From Mariannaea sp. PMI_226 (Eukaryota > Ascomycota > Sordariomycetes > Hypocreales > Nectriaceae), in NCBI GenBank assembly GCA_024336345.1, contig JANFOG010000002.1:3038001-3102000 (forward strand): a DNA stretch of 64,000 nucleotides, written 5' to 3'. Below, one piece after another: positions 10,968-21,815 of this stretch; position 1 is the first letter of the stretch; every line of letters begins with the position of its first letter. Position numbers and translations under genes: made by a program. The notes beneath the pieces were generated by a model that searched no databases, was not told the DNA's origin, and saw nothing but the letters and a program-made list of their open reading frames with translations.

Positions 10968-13142
10968 GTTGGAGGTTTGGCGGGGTAACTGGTTTTTTTT
11001 TCAAAGGTGTAGAAAGTAAGCTCGAAGTTGCTGTGGTGAAAACGAGCAGCTGTACGGTGCAATTGAACAACAAAAAAGGAACAAGACAAATTCAATGATG
11101 CCAAGGGAGAAATGGGAAGGGTTTTAAACTTGAGGGATGAGAGGTGTGGCGGAGTGGGAAGAGAACAGGAGTGGGCGACTACGGAGTCTGTGGTAAGGTG
11201 AGTCCCAGGTGAGCTGCTGCTCCTGGTGTGAGGGTGTGTGGGTGGGTGGGTGAGTGCACGCAGTAAGGTAGGCAAGTATGTTAGGGAGTTGGGGAGGTCC
11301 GGAAATCCAGGAAGGTTACAGGTGCGCTACAGGGGGAGCACAGAGAGCCGGCCGGGACTGGGACTGGGACTGGGACTGGAACAGGGAGTAATCTGTACTA
11401 TGCGAAGTCTACTGGATGCAAGCCCAGTGGTCCATTGTAGATCTTGTCCCCCCCCATCGCATCTCGCCGCTCACTTCCCGGTCTTCCACCCACGCTCCTC
11501 GTCTTCCTTGCCCATGCCGCCACACACACACCCCCCCATCACTTTTCTTTTCCCGAGTCTGATTTTTTTTTTTTCATTCCTCATCATTATACGAGAGAAA
11601 TAGGAGGCAATCAAAGCTATGAATCTGTCTTGGACACGTTGCCTCCAATCGCAGTCCCCGTGCGCCCCTTGAGCTCATGTCACGGCGGCCCCCGTCTCTT
11701 CGACATGGATGGATTGATAATTGACACACGGTACCTGACACTCCCTTTGGGTGATGATGGTGGTGTTGTCTGTCCTCCACAGGCACGGCTGTCCATGGAC
11801 ACGCCGCGAGTCCGCACCCCTCGCCGGAGATACGTAATATGGTTAGGTAGATATCCGACCGCTTACCTTGGCTGTAATCTGTACACAAGAGTTCAGATAG
11901 GATAACCAGAAAAATATTAATACTTCTTATTGCAAAATGATGGATCATGATTCAAACACAGCTGCCTGGTCGGAGCGGGGGAAGATAGCACTTGTTTGCG
12001 ACTAGTACCCATCAAGTTTTTGGAGCTCCCCAATTGCTTTCCCTAAAGTGGTGGATAGGTCATGTTTAGTGCAAAGTAACTAGCTGTGCTGGGCTCTGAT
12101 GGGCAGTGACAGCTACCTTAGTCTTAGCTCTAGAGCTTTGTTGAACTCGGGATTGGTTTCCCCTCAATTTTCCGACCAGAGTGAGACACCTATCGCATAA
12201 AAAGAATCCCTCACCGAAATGTCCCCCATACACTCCGCTACCTGCTACGTACGAAGAAGATATTTCTTGTCTTGCCTCAAGGACCAGAAAATTAAGGATA
12301 CAAAGACAAAAGGGATGGAAATACATGTCCGCACACTGACACAAGAACGTGCTCAACTCGGTGACTCCTACGTACCTAGTTGCAAATATGTACCAGGATC
12401 GGGGGAGATACCCAACATTCTGGTGACATGATCTCAGGTCCCAGCGACAGACCTTGACGGCCTTGTGACCTCAATTGCTTTGTGTTCGTGGGGGCATGGA
12501 ACACAGACTGGCTCTGGAGGACAGGGACCTCCGTCAGCCTCATAAAGCACTCTCGTCACATGCCAGGCTCGAATTAGCCACACACCAGTCATGTTAATTA
12601 CTCCCGCCACTGGGTGCTGTCATGAGCCATACGCCATGAGCTCATGAGCCCATGAGGCATGGTTATGAGTTGTGAGGTGATATTGAATGCCCATGGTACA
12701 GTTGTATTTGACTGTATCTGACATGTGGTAATTACGGTAATAATTACCTACCGATATGTACCATGACGGAAAAGGTACTTGACTTACTGTTGAGAGTCCC
12801 AAGCAATCCACTACCGCAGTATACCTGCTTACCAAATCCTCGGGGGCCCGGACTTACTATCTGCCGCCATCATGCCTGGACGCACGACAGACCAGACCAG
12901 GTACCTAGGTACCCAGCCAATGGACACTTGCGTCCTCGCTCTGTGCTCTGATTGGCTGGGAGCTATCCTGGCAGCTCTGACTGAGACGTGAATGGGCAAC
13001 GTATGCTTTTCGGTGCTGTCTCAGGAGGACTTGTGAATCGAGGACTCGCGCTGTCTACTACGACCGACATTCGACCTCCCGCGGTCATTACCCTATTTTC
13101 ACTTCCCGGGTTTGCTCAATCAATGAGCGCCCATTCCTCAAC
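10968..13142. other. Divergent intergenic region hexokinase/OST1
   Basis: About 2.2 kb between the hexokinase start (minus) and OST1 (plus). It contains a GGGACT hexanucleotide repeat (11354-11379), pyrimidine-rich stretches (11440-11590), a patch of imperfect CATGAGC repeats (about 12622-12668) and the palindrome GGTACCTAGGTACC near 12900-12913. Short frames here show no protein family. Confidence 0.6.
11354..11379. repeat. GGGACT hexanucleotide repeat
   Basis: Four tandem GGGACT units about 390 bases upstream of the hexokinase start codon. It is short, and its function is unknown. Confidence 0.75.
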
Positions 13143-13146
13143 ATGA
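13123..13146 (+). promoter_or_regulatory. uORF of seven codons overlapping the OST1 start
   Basis: An ATG at 13123 opens a seven-codon frame whose TGA (13144-13146) overlaps the OST1 ATG as ATGA (13143-13146). A ribosome finishing the uORF would stop exactly on the main start codon, the arrangement used for termination-reinitiation. Presence in the mRNA is assumed, since the transcription start is not visible. Confidence 0.55.
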
Positions 13147-14723
13147 AGCCGTATTCGATTGCCACGGCCCTCCTCGGCTTCCTGTCGACGGCGTTGGCCA
13201 GCGCCTCCACGGAGACCAAGTCCTCCAAGATCATTCTGCCAGCCGATTTCAAGCCCCCCCAGGTTTTCAAGAACGCCAACCTCGTCCATGTCATCTCATT
13301 GGAGAAGAACTACGTCAAGGAGCAAATCAATGTTCTCATCGAGAATGTTGCTTCCCAACCCCAGGATGAATATTATGTACCTTTCACCTCTGATCAGCTG
13401 GCCCGCGTTGGAGGCTTCGAGGCCAAGGATCGCAAGGACTTGAGCGTGGGACCCTTTGCTGTTGAAGCTGTCGAATACAACTCCAAGAGGTGAGAGACTT
13501 GTTCAGCCGTAACTTCTTCGTACGAATATTGACTAACATTGTTTGCGCAGCGATATCCAATACTATCGCATCCGATTCCCTACCCCCCTGAAGGCCGGCG
13601 CCCAACAGACTCTTGGTATTAGCTACTACTATCTGAAGGCGTACTATCCTCTCCCCGTCGCCGTTGCCCAGAATGAACTCCAGTACCTCGCCCATGACTT
13701 CTCCGCCTACGTGGCGTCCGCCTATCCTACTCTCAAGCAGAAGACCGAGGTCAAGTCGTCGTCGGCTTCCATCCCCGATTACACCAAGATTGACAACTTC
13801 CCTACCAAGCAGGGCGCCAAGCTGACCTATGGTCCTTTTGGTGAGCAACCCGCTGGCGCTGTTGCTCCTGCTACTGTTCGATTCGAGTTTGAGAAGCCCG
13901 TCACTCATGTCGCTGAGCTCAACCGCGATATTGAAGTGAGCCACTGGGGAGGCAACGTTGCCTTTGAGGAGCGTTACGATCTATACAACCGAGGCGCGAA
14001 CCTCTCTAGCCCCTTCAATCGTGTCAAGTGGGTTCAGTCGACCTACTACAACCCTCCTACCCATGCTCTCAAGGAACTTCGCGTTCCACTTCTGGCCGGA
14101 AGTGTTGACGCCTACTTCGTCGACGCTATCGGCAACGTCTCGACATCGCGATTCAGAAGCAACAGGCGTGAGGCACATCTAGAGCTGAAGCCCCGATACC
14201 CCCTGTTTGGTGGATGGAAGTACCCCTTCACCATTGGATGGAACTCTGATGCTGCCAACTTCTTGCGTAGGACTGCTACGGGTGGTTATGTCCTCAAGGT
14301 TCCCTTCCTCGAAGGCCCTAAGCAAGCTGAAGGTGTCGAGTACGAGCGGGTCAACGTCCAAGTTCTCCTTCCCGAAGGCGCCGAGTAAGTATCATAACAG
14401 CTTTATCGCATTTCGGACCTAGTCGCTAACGAGGATTTACCAGGAACGTTCGATTTTACACCACCATTCCCGAGTCTGCCATCGAGGCGACGACGATTGG
14501 CGTTTCCAAGACCTACCTAGATACCATTGGACGCACGACTGTCACGATCCAGGCTCGAAACCTCGTCGATGAGTTCCGGGATAGGGAACTTATCATTGCG
14601 TATGATGCTCCTTTGTCAGTCGCCCTACGAAAGCCCCTCGTTATCTTCTCGGCCATGATGAGCCTCTACGTTGCTGCCTGGGCGATCGGCAAAATCGAAG
14701 TGGGATTTAAGGTCAAGAAATAG
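13143..14723 (+). CDS. OST1: Oligosaccharyltransferase subunit alpha (ribophorin I)
   Basis: Subunit of the ER oligosaccharyltransferase complex that moves the preassembled glycan onto Asn-X-Ser/Thr of nascent proteins. Exons 13143-13489, 13551-14384 and 14444-14723; 486 aa. A signal peptide (MKPYSIATALLGFLSTALA) is followed by a long lumenal domain with ribophorin I features such as ISYYYLKAYYPLP, HDFSAYVASAYPT and ELNRDIEVSHWGGNVAFEE. One transmembrane segment lies near the C-terminus (PLVIFSAMMSLYVAAWAIG), followed by a short basic tail ending VKK. An AATAAA at 14751-14756 lies 27 bases after the stop. A seven-codon uORF overlaps the start. Length and order of features match the family. 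Confidence 0.96.
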
Positions 14724-15421
14724 AGCTTGTTATCTGCGTTTACTTGCATGAATAAACGGGAGGTGCTTGGGAATGTTGTAAAAATGTATCATAAAAGGGT
14801 TTATTTTCCTATTCCATAGCAATGATTTGTCCTTGTTTCTAGCTCAAGCCCATTGTGTTCACGTCCCAAAAAACTCGGCGATGAGGTAAGTTCGATAAAT
14901 TATGCATACGGCCAGGCCCCTCTTGTCTCTAGATTCACCCTAAAAACAGACCAAGCCCTAAATAATGGAAGCAAGGTGACAGGTAGTGGCAGTGGCAGTG
15001 GTTGTGGTGGTGGTTGTGGTGGGCACAGCTGCATCAAGATGGCCGTAGTTCCCTGGCAAGCTGCGACGTGACGTCTCCGTGTTATTTGGTGGCGGACGGT
15101 CACCCATGACCCCAACAGAAGAAGAAACCGGGCACAACATGCCCATGTGAGAGCACTCAGCCCCATGGGAGTACCTAATAGATATATATTGTAGGCAATT
15201 TTCCGCTCATCCTACCTTCATTTAAGGGTGGTCCCATTCCTTCGATACATCTTGTTCACGTCGAAATAGTTGTTACTCTGTTCATCTTTGTTGAGGCTTC
15301 CTCATCATATCGTACTCTATCGCTCATATCACTTCAGGGTACACCAGCTACCAAGACACCGGTCCACGTCCATACCACCTCCCAAGATTTTTACTGGTAT
15401 TCTGCTTCATCAACTGCAAAC
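14724..15421. other. Intergenic region, OST1 3' end to small His-rich gene promoter
   Basis: About 700 bases. It includes the OST1 poly(A) signal, a GTGGTGGTTGTGGTGG-type patch near 14995-15022 and a TATATA sequence at about 15182-15190 that could serve the next plus-strand gene. No other gene was seen. Confidence 0.55.
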
Positions 15422-15640
15422 ATGTGTTTCGGCGAAGAACCTCAACCTCAAACCAAGTACTACTACCATGAGGAAATCATCCCCTCGCGGCGATATCGTC
15501 ATCACCATGGGCACGACCACCATCACCATCACCACCACAATCATGCTCCAAGGGCCAGCTACACGAGCGTGACCCGGCGGTCGTACACCAGCAGTCCGCG
15601 AACCAGCTACCCTCGTGTTTACGAGTCCCGACCTTATTAG
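15422..15640 (+). CDS. Small histidine- and tyrosine-rich protein, unknown function
   Basis: Single-exon frame of 72 codons starting MCFGEEPQPQTKYYYHEEI, with a central run rich in His (HHHGHDHHHHHHHNH) and a C-terminal half rich in Ser, Tyr, Arg and Thr. There is no signal peptide or membrane segment. The opening MCFG/YYYHEE pattern resembles small uncharacterised proteins I associate with Sordariomycete genomes, but this is from memory and unchecked. A metal-binding role is conceivable because of the His cluster; nothing else supports it. A pyrimidine-rich leader and an upstream TATATA fit an expressed gene. It could still be a chance frame. Confidence 0.55.
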   Translation: MCFGEEPQPQTKYYYHEEIIPSRRYRHHHGHDHHHHHHHNHAPRASYTSVTRRSYTSSPRTSYPRVYESRPY

Positions 15641-16427
15641 GCAGCTTTAGAGAACACGGTTATCATTCTGATACCCGTACGTACGAAGCGAGCCGTTTTT
15701 TTTTTTTTCCTTAATATCTTTTTTCTAATTGTCTCTTTTTTTGGGGGGGGCCTTCTTTGATTGAGCGGGCATGTTTTGTTCTTATCAAGATGTATCTATT
15801 TCAACTTCGACACAATGGATTGCACGATATATTGCACATCTTGGGCGGGAATCGTCTGCTTTTCAAGCATCATTGTAAATTCAGCAGGAATATCTTAGGG
15901 ATAATATTAGATCTATCTCATAAACCATGGCATTTATCCAACAAACAATGGCTGTAGGTTTTCTGTTCCCCTCCCTTCACACCTTATACCACGTGAAACA
16001 GGCGTCTAGGGACAGAGAGAGAAAGAAGCACAGTGCCGCTGACGGCATAACTCATGAGCTTTCGTCATTCCTGGTGGTCTGATTCAAATTTGTTCCAAAG
16101 TAATACAGTATGTACTCAAGTAGGTAAGTTGGTGAATGAAGTGGCTAGGCAAATAATCACATTGATCAGAAAAAAGCCAACTGCCGGCTCTGGAAGCGGG
16201 GGACGTGGGCGTCGAGGGCGACCGGGGACGACGGGATCCCGCAGCAGCCGGGAAAGCCCCAAAGGTGTGCATGACATCACCGCGCATTCCGTCAGCATCA
16301 TCGCTTCTTGAGCTTCGAACCTAGCGGTCAGCCTCTGAAGTGAGCACAAGATGGGCGTTTGCGACATAGTGTAAAAGTAGAATCAGGGCAAATGGAATCA
16401 TGCGCCCCCAGATTCAAGCTCATCTCC

Positions 16428-16455
<28 letters not shown>
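16428..16455. repeat. A28 homopolymer
   Basis: Uninterrupted run of 28 A residues about 500 bases upstream of the Pil1-type start codon. It is not followed by a processed-gene relic, so I read it as a poly(dA:dT) promoter tract or slippage product. Confidence 0.85.
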
Positions 16456-16459
<4 letters not shown>

Positions 16460-16746
16460 CACCTCTTTTTAAAAGCTGGTGCATCCCTGTTGCGAGAATC
16501 GAGTGTACTGCAACGATACGAGAATCTACCTACCATTCCTGCAGATCACCAACTTCAATACCCTGCATGAACTCTTGGAAAGGTACCTCTATTCAGATAC
16601 CCTACCCTACCTAGGTCCTACCTAGGCAGTTACATCATCAATCAACCTCCGTCCTACTTTCCCACCTCTATTTCTTCGTGCCTCGTTGCCTTCTTTAATT
16701 CACTTGTCTGATTTTTATTTCTGACCTTTGGAAGGAGCGCTTGGCA

Positions 16747-16774
16747 TAACTTCACTAACATAACTTCACTAACA
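16747..16774. repeat. 14-bp direct repeat (two copies)
   Basis: The unit TAACTTCACTAACA occurs twice without a spacer, about 180 bases upstream of the Pil1-type start codon. Confidence 0.8.
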
Positions 16775-16952
16775 TAAGGTACCTGAGATAAGGCACCTCA
16801 AATACCGTCACCTGAGAGTCGTTTAATTATTCTTACTCCTCTACCATGTAAGCCCATACCTGGTCTCTTGTTCAAATCTCAATTCATTCCTCTCTTTGTG
16901 TACCACATCTTTCTTGCATGAACCCAAAACACTTTCAACCCAGATTGATATC

Positions 16953-17980
16953 ATGTCCCGAGCAAGCATCGATGGTTCTGTCTCGCAGTTTCTCCCCATC
17001 TACCGGCCGGATAGTGGGCTTACCGTAGCAACTTCTAGGAATCGGACACTCTCGATTCGCTCCAAGCACAGCAAGTCTGGCAGTGGAGGTACTTCCTCCA
17101 AGCGAGGCTTCTCCTTTAGCTCTTTGCGAGGCACCGTGCAGCCCGAGCTATCCCGCAAGCTCTTCCGCCTCATCAAGACAGGAAACAACCTCATTGGCGC
17201 TCATGAAACGGCCGGTCGAGAACGTATTGCCATTGCTACGCAGCTCTCAGAATGGGGAGAGCAGACTGGAGATGATAGCATCAGTGACATTTCAGACAAG
17301 GTCGGCGTCATCTTGAGTGAGATGGGTGAGCAGGAAGATACCTATGCACACGCCCTGGACGATTCTCGAGCCATTCTCAAGGCGATCCGAAACACTGAGA
17401 AGAGTGTGCAGCCAAGTAGAGACGGGAAGAACAAGATTACGGACGAGATCCAGCGTCTCAAAATGAAGGAGCCGGAGAGTGCGAAGCTGGTGATTCTTGA
17501 GCAAGAACTCGTACGGGCAGAAGCTGAGAATTTGGTGGCAGAGGCCCAGTTATCCAATATCGTATGTGCCTGTTGTAGTCATTGTCTCGTTTTTCAACTA
17601 CTGACAACTTGAAGACTCGTCAGAAGCTCAAAGAAGCCTATGCAGCCGAGTTTGCCGCCACCATTGAACGCGCTGAGAAACAAATCATCTTGGCCAAGCA
17701 TGGACGCCGTCTCCTGGATCTCCTGGACCATACGCCTGTTGTCCCGGGAGACTCAAGGCCGGTTTACGAAAATGCCTCCCAAGCTCGGCAGGTTCTCAAT
17801 GACTGCGAGGATGATCTCAGAGACTGGCAACCCGAGCAGGAGTCATACAAGACGCCGACCCAAAGTCGATCTCCTAGTATTAAGGGCAAGGAGAAGGAGG
17901 TCCCCGCGTTGGATGTATCCGAGACCGAGCAGGTTGAGCCAAGCCTAGAGAGTACAGGTGAAGGATCAGGCACGGCTTAG
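16953..17980 (+). CDS. PIL1: Eisosome core component of the Pil1/Lsp1 family
   Basis: BAR-domain protein that assembles into eisosomes, the furrow-forming scaffolds under the fungal plasma membrane. Exons 16953-17561 and 17615-17980, intron 17562-17614; 324 aa. After a Ser-rich, basic N-terminus (NRTLSIRSKHSKSGSGG) comes the Pil1 helical core, with QPELSRKLFRLIK, SEWGEQTGDDSISDISDKVG, RNTEKSVQPSRDGKNKI, EQELVRAEAENLVAEAQLSN and ERAEKQIILAKHGRRLLDLLD, then TPVVPGD and an acidic C-terminal tail. The ATG at 16953 is used. An earlier ATG at 16918 lies in another frame and would give an overlapping uORF ending at 17028. The sequence is closer to Aspergillus PilA than to PilB as far as I can judge. 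Confidence 0.95.
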
Positions 17981-19152
17981 AGCTAACATCCTGTCCTGTT
18001 CATGTGGTACTATTCGATGCGGAGTGGCTTGGGTTGGAGTGCTTGGTGTTTTGCTTTTTATGGAGTGCTATGTCGTCTGATCCCGGATTCGGTGCCCATA
18101 CCTTTTGTATCGTTTATGGCACTGCTGTCGCGGTATGGTACGTTGCGGGTGCAACGGGTCGTCTTTATTCCATTGCTTCTCTTCTGCTTGACAGCGGAGG
18201 TGATATGATAGTTGTGTATTGGTAGTAAACACTATTCAGAGTTTTCGTTTGTGTCTGCAAGTACTAGCCCGGGCCATTGAAGCGTGTCATGGTGGACTTG
18301 ATTATGGATGTTGGTACTCTCTACTCAGCCACTTCTGCAAGGTACCTATGCTGTGCTCTACTGTATTTGATGCATACCTAAGTAAAAATGTCGGAAGTTG
18401 GTGAGCAAAAACCGACATGAGCATCAAGACCCGCCGGACAACCGGATCCGACCATAGAACATTGTGAACTTATTTAAGTAAACGACCCCAACCTAATGAC
18501 ATTGCACTCAAAGAGGACCTTTACAGCATGCGTTATAGCACTGGACATAAAAGACTCTGACACTTCATCCTGACGCTGCATCCATCGACGAGGATTTCCT
18601 GCAAGCCTACCCTAAATTACCGTGTTGGGGCCAGATGCGATCAGCGCTGTCCCTTGGGTGAAAGCTCCCGAGGTCCAAGAGATCCAACAAGGGTTAACAG
18701 GTACGGCAACTATACGCTACTTCAGGTACCTAACTGAGGTACCGGTTACCTTGTTGCTCAACCCTTTCCGCTCTTCCGCCCCATAGTCACAACTCATTTG
18801 CACTGTTAACAAGGAGAAAAGACCTCGGTCCCCCTTCATCACAGGCACGCTGCCGACGACAGACCGCGGACGAACCCACTGAGCTCAGGGCAAGCGGCAG
18901 TGAGTGCCACTGGCCACCCATTGAGTTTCGTGCCACAACGTGTATTTCTTCTCAGGCCCAGCGCCCGACTCTTTTTTTTTCCCCTTCTCCTCTGGTTCCC
19001 TTCCCCCCGGGAGGTCTCCACTCCGCCTGATGCTCGCCCTCCAAACTTGCCGGCTGCAGAAGTCGTCGTTGCAATCTCTGGCCCTACGGCTCCCGATCTT
19101 ACGGGGCCTCCCGCCACCACTGGCCCAACAGACGCTGTCGTTGACCGGGTCA

Positions 19153-19176
19153 CTGTCGCTGTCGCTGTCGCTGTCG
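19153..19176. repeat. CTGTCG hexanucleotide repeat
   Basis: Four tandem units in the upstream open frame of the pyrophosphatase. In that frame they read as alternating Ser-Leu, so if translated from 19030 they code a SLSLSLSLS stretch. Confidence 0.75.
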
Positions 19177-19209
19177 CAATCCATCAAGGGGCGGGCCAAT
19201 CACACCGCA

Positions 19210-19461
19210 ATGCCTGCGGCACGCAATGCCCTTGGGGCCACTGGAGCCACTGAAACTCCTGGAGCCATTGGAGCCATGACCCAGCCAAACACAACTACCC
19301 CGCCCCCTCCATCCTCCCACTCCCTCCTTGCTGGCTCTTCGTCCACCTTGACCTCCAAAATTTCTTCCCGACGAACGGCCCAGATCGCTCGTCATCTTTC
19401 CTCATCCACCTCACCCAACTCAAACTCGTCGTCGTCGTCGCCCTCGCCGCCGTCGCCCAAC
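19210..19461 (+). other. Possible N-terminal extension of pyrophosphatase with mitochondrial presequence
   Basis: Open frame directly joined to the pyrophosphatase coding sequence, with in-frame ATGs at 19210 and 19276, both with G at -3, and a weaker one at 19030. The 62 residues from 19276 are Ser/Thr-rich, have basic residues and no acidic ones, and contain [14 protein letters not shown]. The R-H-L before S-S fits the R-3 type of mitochondrial processing site. A longer isoform could therefore be sent to mitochondria, while the one from 19462 stays cytosolic. Translation of this part is inference. Confidence 0.45.
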
Positions 19462-20732
19462 ATGTCTTTCACCGTCCGCAAGGTTGCGGCCGCCAACACC
19501 TTCGAGCACCGCGTCTACATCGAGCAAGATGGCCAGCCTGTCTCTCCTTTCCACGACATTCCCCTCTATGCCAACGCCGAGAAGACTATTCTGAACATGG
19601 TTGTTGAGATTCCTCGATGGACCAATGCCAAACTTGAGGTATGTCTCATACACTTTAGCTATTTATTTCCACTGCATTATTGCTTGTTTTTCTTTCTTCT
19701 TGTCTGGCTTTGATGAACCATTTCAACACAACCTTACACCGCCAACATTTCCCACTCCCCTCCCCCCTTTCCCCAGCCATTTTGAGGAGCTCATCCATAC
19801 GATTGTTTTTTGTTCCCCTCCCCCCCCTCCAGTTCATGACACCTTTACTGATTTCGCCACTTTTAGATCTCCAAGGAGGAGCTTCTCAACCCCATCAAGC
19901 AGGACACCAAGAAGGGCAAGCTTCGATATGTCCGCAACTGCTTCCCCCACAAGGGCTACCTGTGGAACTACGGTGCCTTCCCCCAGGTATGTTGTCTCGT
20001 CCCATAAGCACGTGTTCATGCTCAGACAGCTGACTTTTCGTGCCACCGTAGACCTGGGAGGACCCCAACACCGTCCACCCCGAGACCAAGGCCAAGGGTG
20101 ACAACGATCCTCTCGACGTCTGCGAGATCGGCGAGCTTGTGGGCTACGTCGGCCAGGTCAAGCAGGTCAAGGTCCTCGGTGTCATGGCCCTTCTCGACGA
20201 GGAGGAGACTGACTGGAAGGTCATTGTCATTGACATCAACGACCCCCTTGCCAGCAAGCTCAACGATGTTGAGGATGTTGAGCGACATCTGCCCGGCCTT
20301 CTCCGCGCCACCAACGAGTGGTTCCGTATCTACAAGATTCCCGACGGCAAGCCCGAGAACCAGTTCGCCTTCACAGGCGAGTGCAAGAACAAGGCGTTCG
20401 TAACCCCAGCTGTATCCCCTTCCTGAACCACACATACTGACATTTTTTTCATAGTTACGCCCACGACGTTATCCGTGAGTGCGCTGAGGCCTGGAAGGGC
20501 CTGATTACTGGCCAGAGCCCCGCTGGTGGCATCTCTACGTAAGTTTGCATGCTTCAATTCGTTTGCGAGGAACCCACTAACATACTGCAGCACCAATGTC
20601 ACCGTTGGGGATTCTCCTTCCCGCGTCAGCCCCTACGAGCTGCCTCCTCTCCCCCCTCACGAGGAGCTTCCTGCTGAGAAGATTGACAGCTCCATTGACA
20701 AGTGGTTCTTCATTAGCGGTGCCTCTGCTTAA
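19462..20732 (+). CDS. IPP1: Inorganic pyrophosphatase (family I)
   Basis: Hydrolyses pyrophosphate released by biosynthetic reactions, pulling them forward. Exons 19462-19638, 19867-19986, 20052-20395, 20455-20538 and 20591-20732; 288 aa, compared with 287 for yeast Ipp1. The metal-binding signature [12 protein letters not shown] carries Asp116, Asp118 and Asp121, aligned one residue off the yeast active-site aspartates. Other family segments are [41 protein letters not shown] and the end DKWFFISG. The donor after exon 3 is GTTCGT, a weak GT site, but only this junction gives NKAYAHDVI. The ATG at 19462 has a good context (CCAACATG). Three in-frame upstream ATGs could add a mitochondrial leader. 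Confidence 0.97.
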
Positions 20733-20981
20733 GTGCGCCCATTGAAGCCAGCAACTACAAAAAGTGATTGCGGTCTAGTTGTTATTAGAGTACAAAATTA
20801 TCACGAATAGGTACATCAGATGTCGGCATGATATATGAAGAAAAAAAATATTTGTCAAATTATCGTCATACTGTACAGAGACTATGTCATGTCCCAATTT
20901 GGCCCATTCGGACCCCGTAGATGTAGCCCTCGCTTCTACAATAACGCCATCGATGCATAGTATAAATACATAAAATTCGTT

Positions 20982-21414
20982 TTAATCGGTAAGATCAGCT
21001 GCCTTCTGCAGTTGACGTGAATGGCGGTCAACCTCTTCCACAAGGCCCTTGATGTTGATTTTCTCGCAATTGAAGTTTAGTTCCTTGCCATCCTCTGCTG
21101 GGGCGTTAGTTTCTGGTAACTCTTCGCTCTTTTAACTTTCTTGTTGTCCTTCTTTATTTCTTTCTTTCCTTCCTTCTCCTTCTTTCTGCTGCTCTAAAAA
21201 AAAGGAAGGAAAAGCTCAAACTCGGCTACGTACTGAATTTGACCAGCAATGAGCTGGGCTCTGTCGAGGCTCGAGGGAGCAGCGTGGTGTTGATGACCAT
21301 GCCATTCGCTCTCGCGGTCGGAGGGAGGAAGGTCAGGAAGAGGCGTGCGGGCTTGGCGCAGGTCGAGAACGGGTTGAACTTGGCCGTAACCTCGGTCATG
21401 AACTTGGTGATCAT
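20982..21414 (-). CDS. MRPL44: Mitochondrial large ribosomal subunit protein mL53 (Mrpl44)
   Basis: Small protein of the mitochondrial 54S ribosomal subunit with a thioredoxin-like fold. Exons complement 21414-21234 and 21094-20982; intron 21095-21233 (GTACGT...CAGCAG); 97 aa. The opening MITKFMTEVTAKFNPFSTCA and the following ARLFLTFLPPTAR match the pattern of yeast Mrpl44, and the spliced second part continues KFKDGKELNFNCEKINIKG. The stop lies 249 bases from that of the pyrophosphatase gene, so the two are convergent. It is divergent with SEC20 across about 400 bases. Confidence 0.9.
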
Positions 21415-21815
21415 CTTGGGGGCGGGGAGCGCAGCGCGCGGTAACTCAATGGCCGAACCGTGGTGCTGTTGGGGGGGCGGGTTTTGGTTTTCTTGCTGCT
21501 TGTCGTTCGGTTTGATGCTTGAGTTGGGGGAAATTTTGGGAGGGCAGTGTGTTGTTCTCGATAGTTACATAATTGGCGCTTACCGGGGTGGTAGGCACAG
21601 AGTGTCTAAGCGCAACGTCACCATCATGACACTGGGACCACGTTTTCGATTTGCGACGGAACCATTGTCAACTGAAGTGTGCAGCTCAGTGAAAGGAGGG
21701 AAGCAAGCCATTTATTTATTTATTTTTCCTCGTCTCAAATTTTCTCAACTTTCGCAGCTTGGCCGCCGAATACAACCTCTCCCCCCCCCCCCCCCCCCCC
21801 CCCGGCACAAGAAAA
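21415..21815. other. Divergent promoter region mL53/SEC20
   Basis: 401 bases between two start codons. It includes a G-rich stretch near 21468-21485, a TTTATTTATTTATTT patch at about 21710-21724 and a C23 run at 21781-21803. No additional gene is supported. Confidence 0.6.
21781..21803 (+). repeat. C23 homopolymer just before the SEC20 start codon
   Basis: Uninterrupted run of 23 C residues ending 12 bases before the ATG at 21816, so almost certainly within the 5' leader of the SEC20 mRNA (or a G-run in the template). Confidence 0.85.

Larger units (their letters stand above)
15641..16952. other. Intergenic region upstream of the Pil1-type gene
   Basis: About 1.3 kb with T- and G-runs near 15690-15750, an A28 run at 16428-16455, several TACCTAGGT motifs at 16580-16630 and a 14-bp direct repeat at 16747-16774. 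No gene was recognised. Confidence 0.6.
17981..19461. other. Region upstream of inorganic pyrophosphatase
   Basis: The first part (17981 to about 18900) shows no gene and carries AGGTACCT motifs near 18338 and 18724-18745. From 18925 to 19461 the frame of the pyrophosphatase stays open, with in-frame ATGs at 19030, 19210 and 19276 (described separately). Confidence 0.6.
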
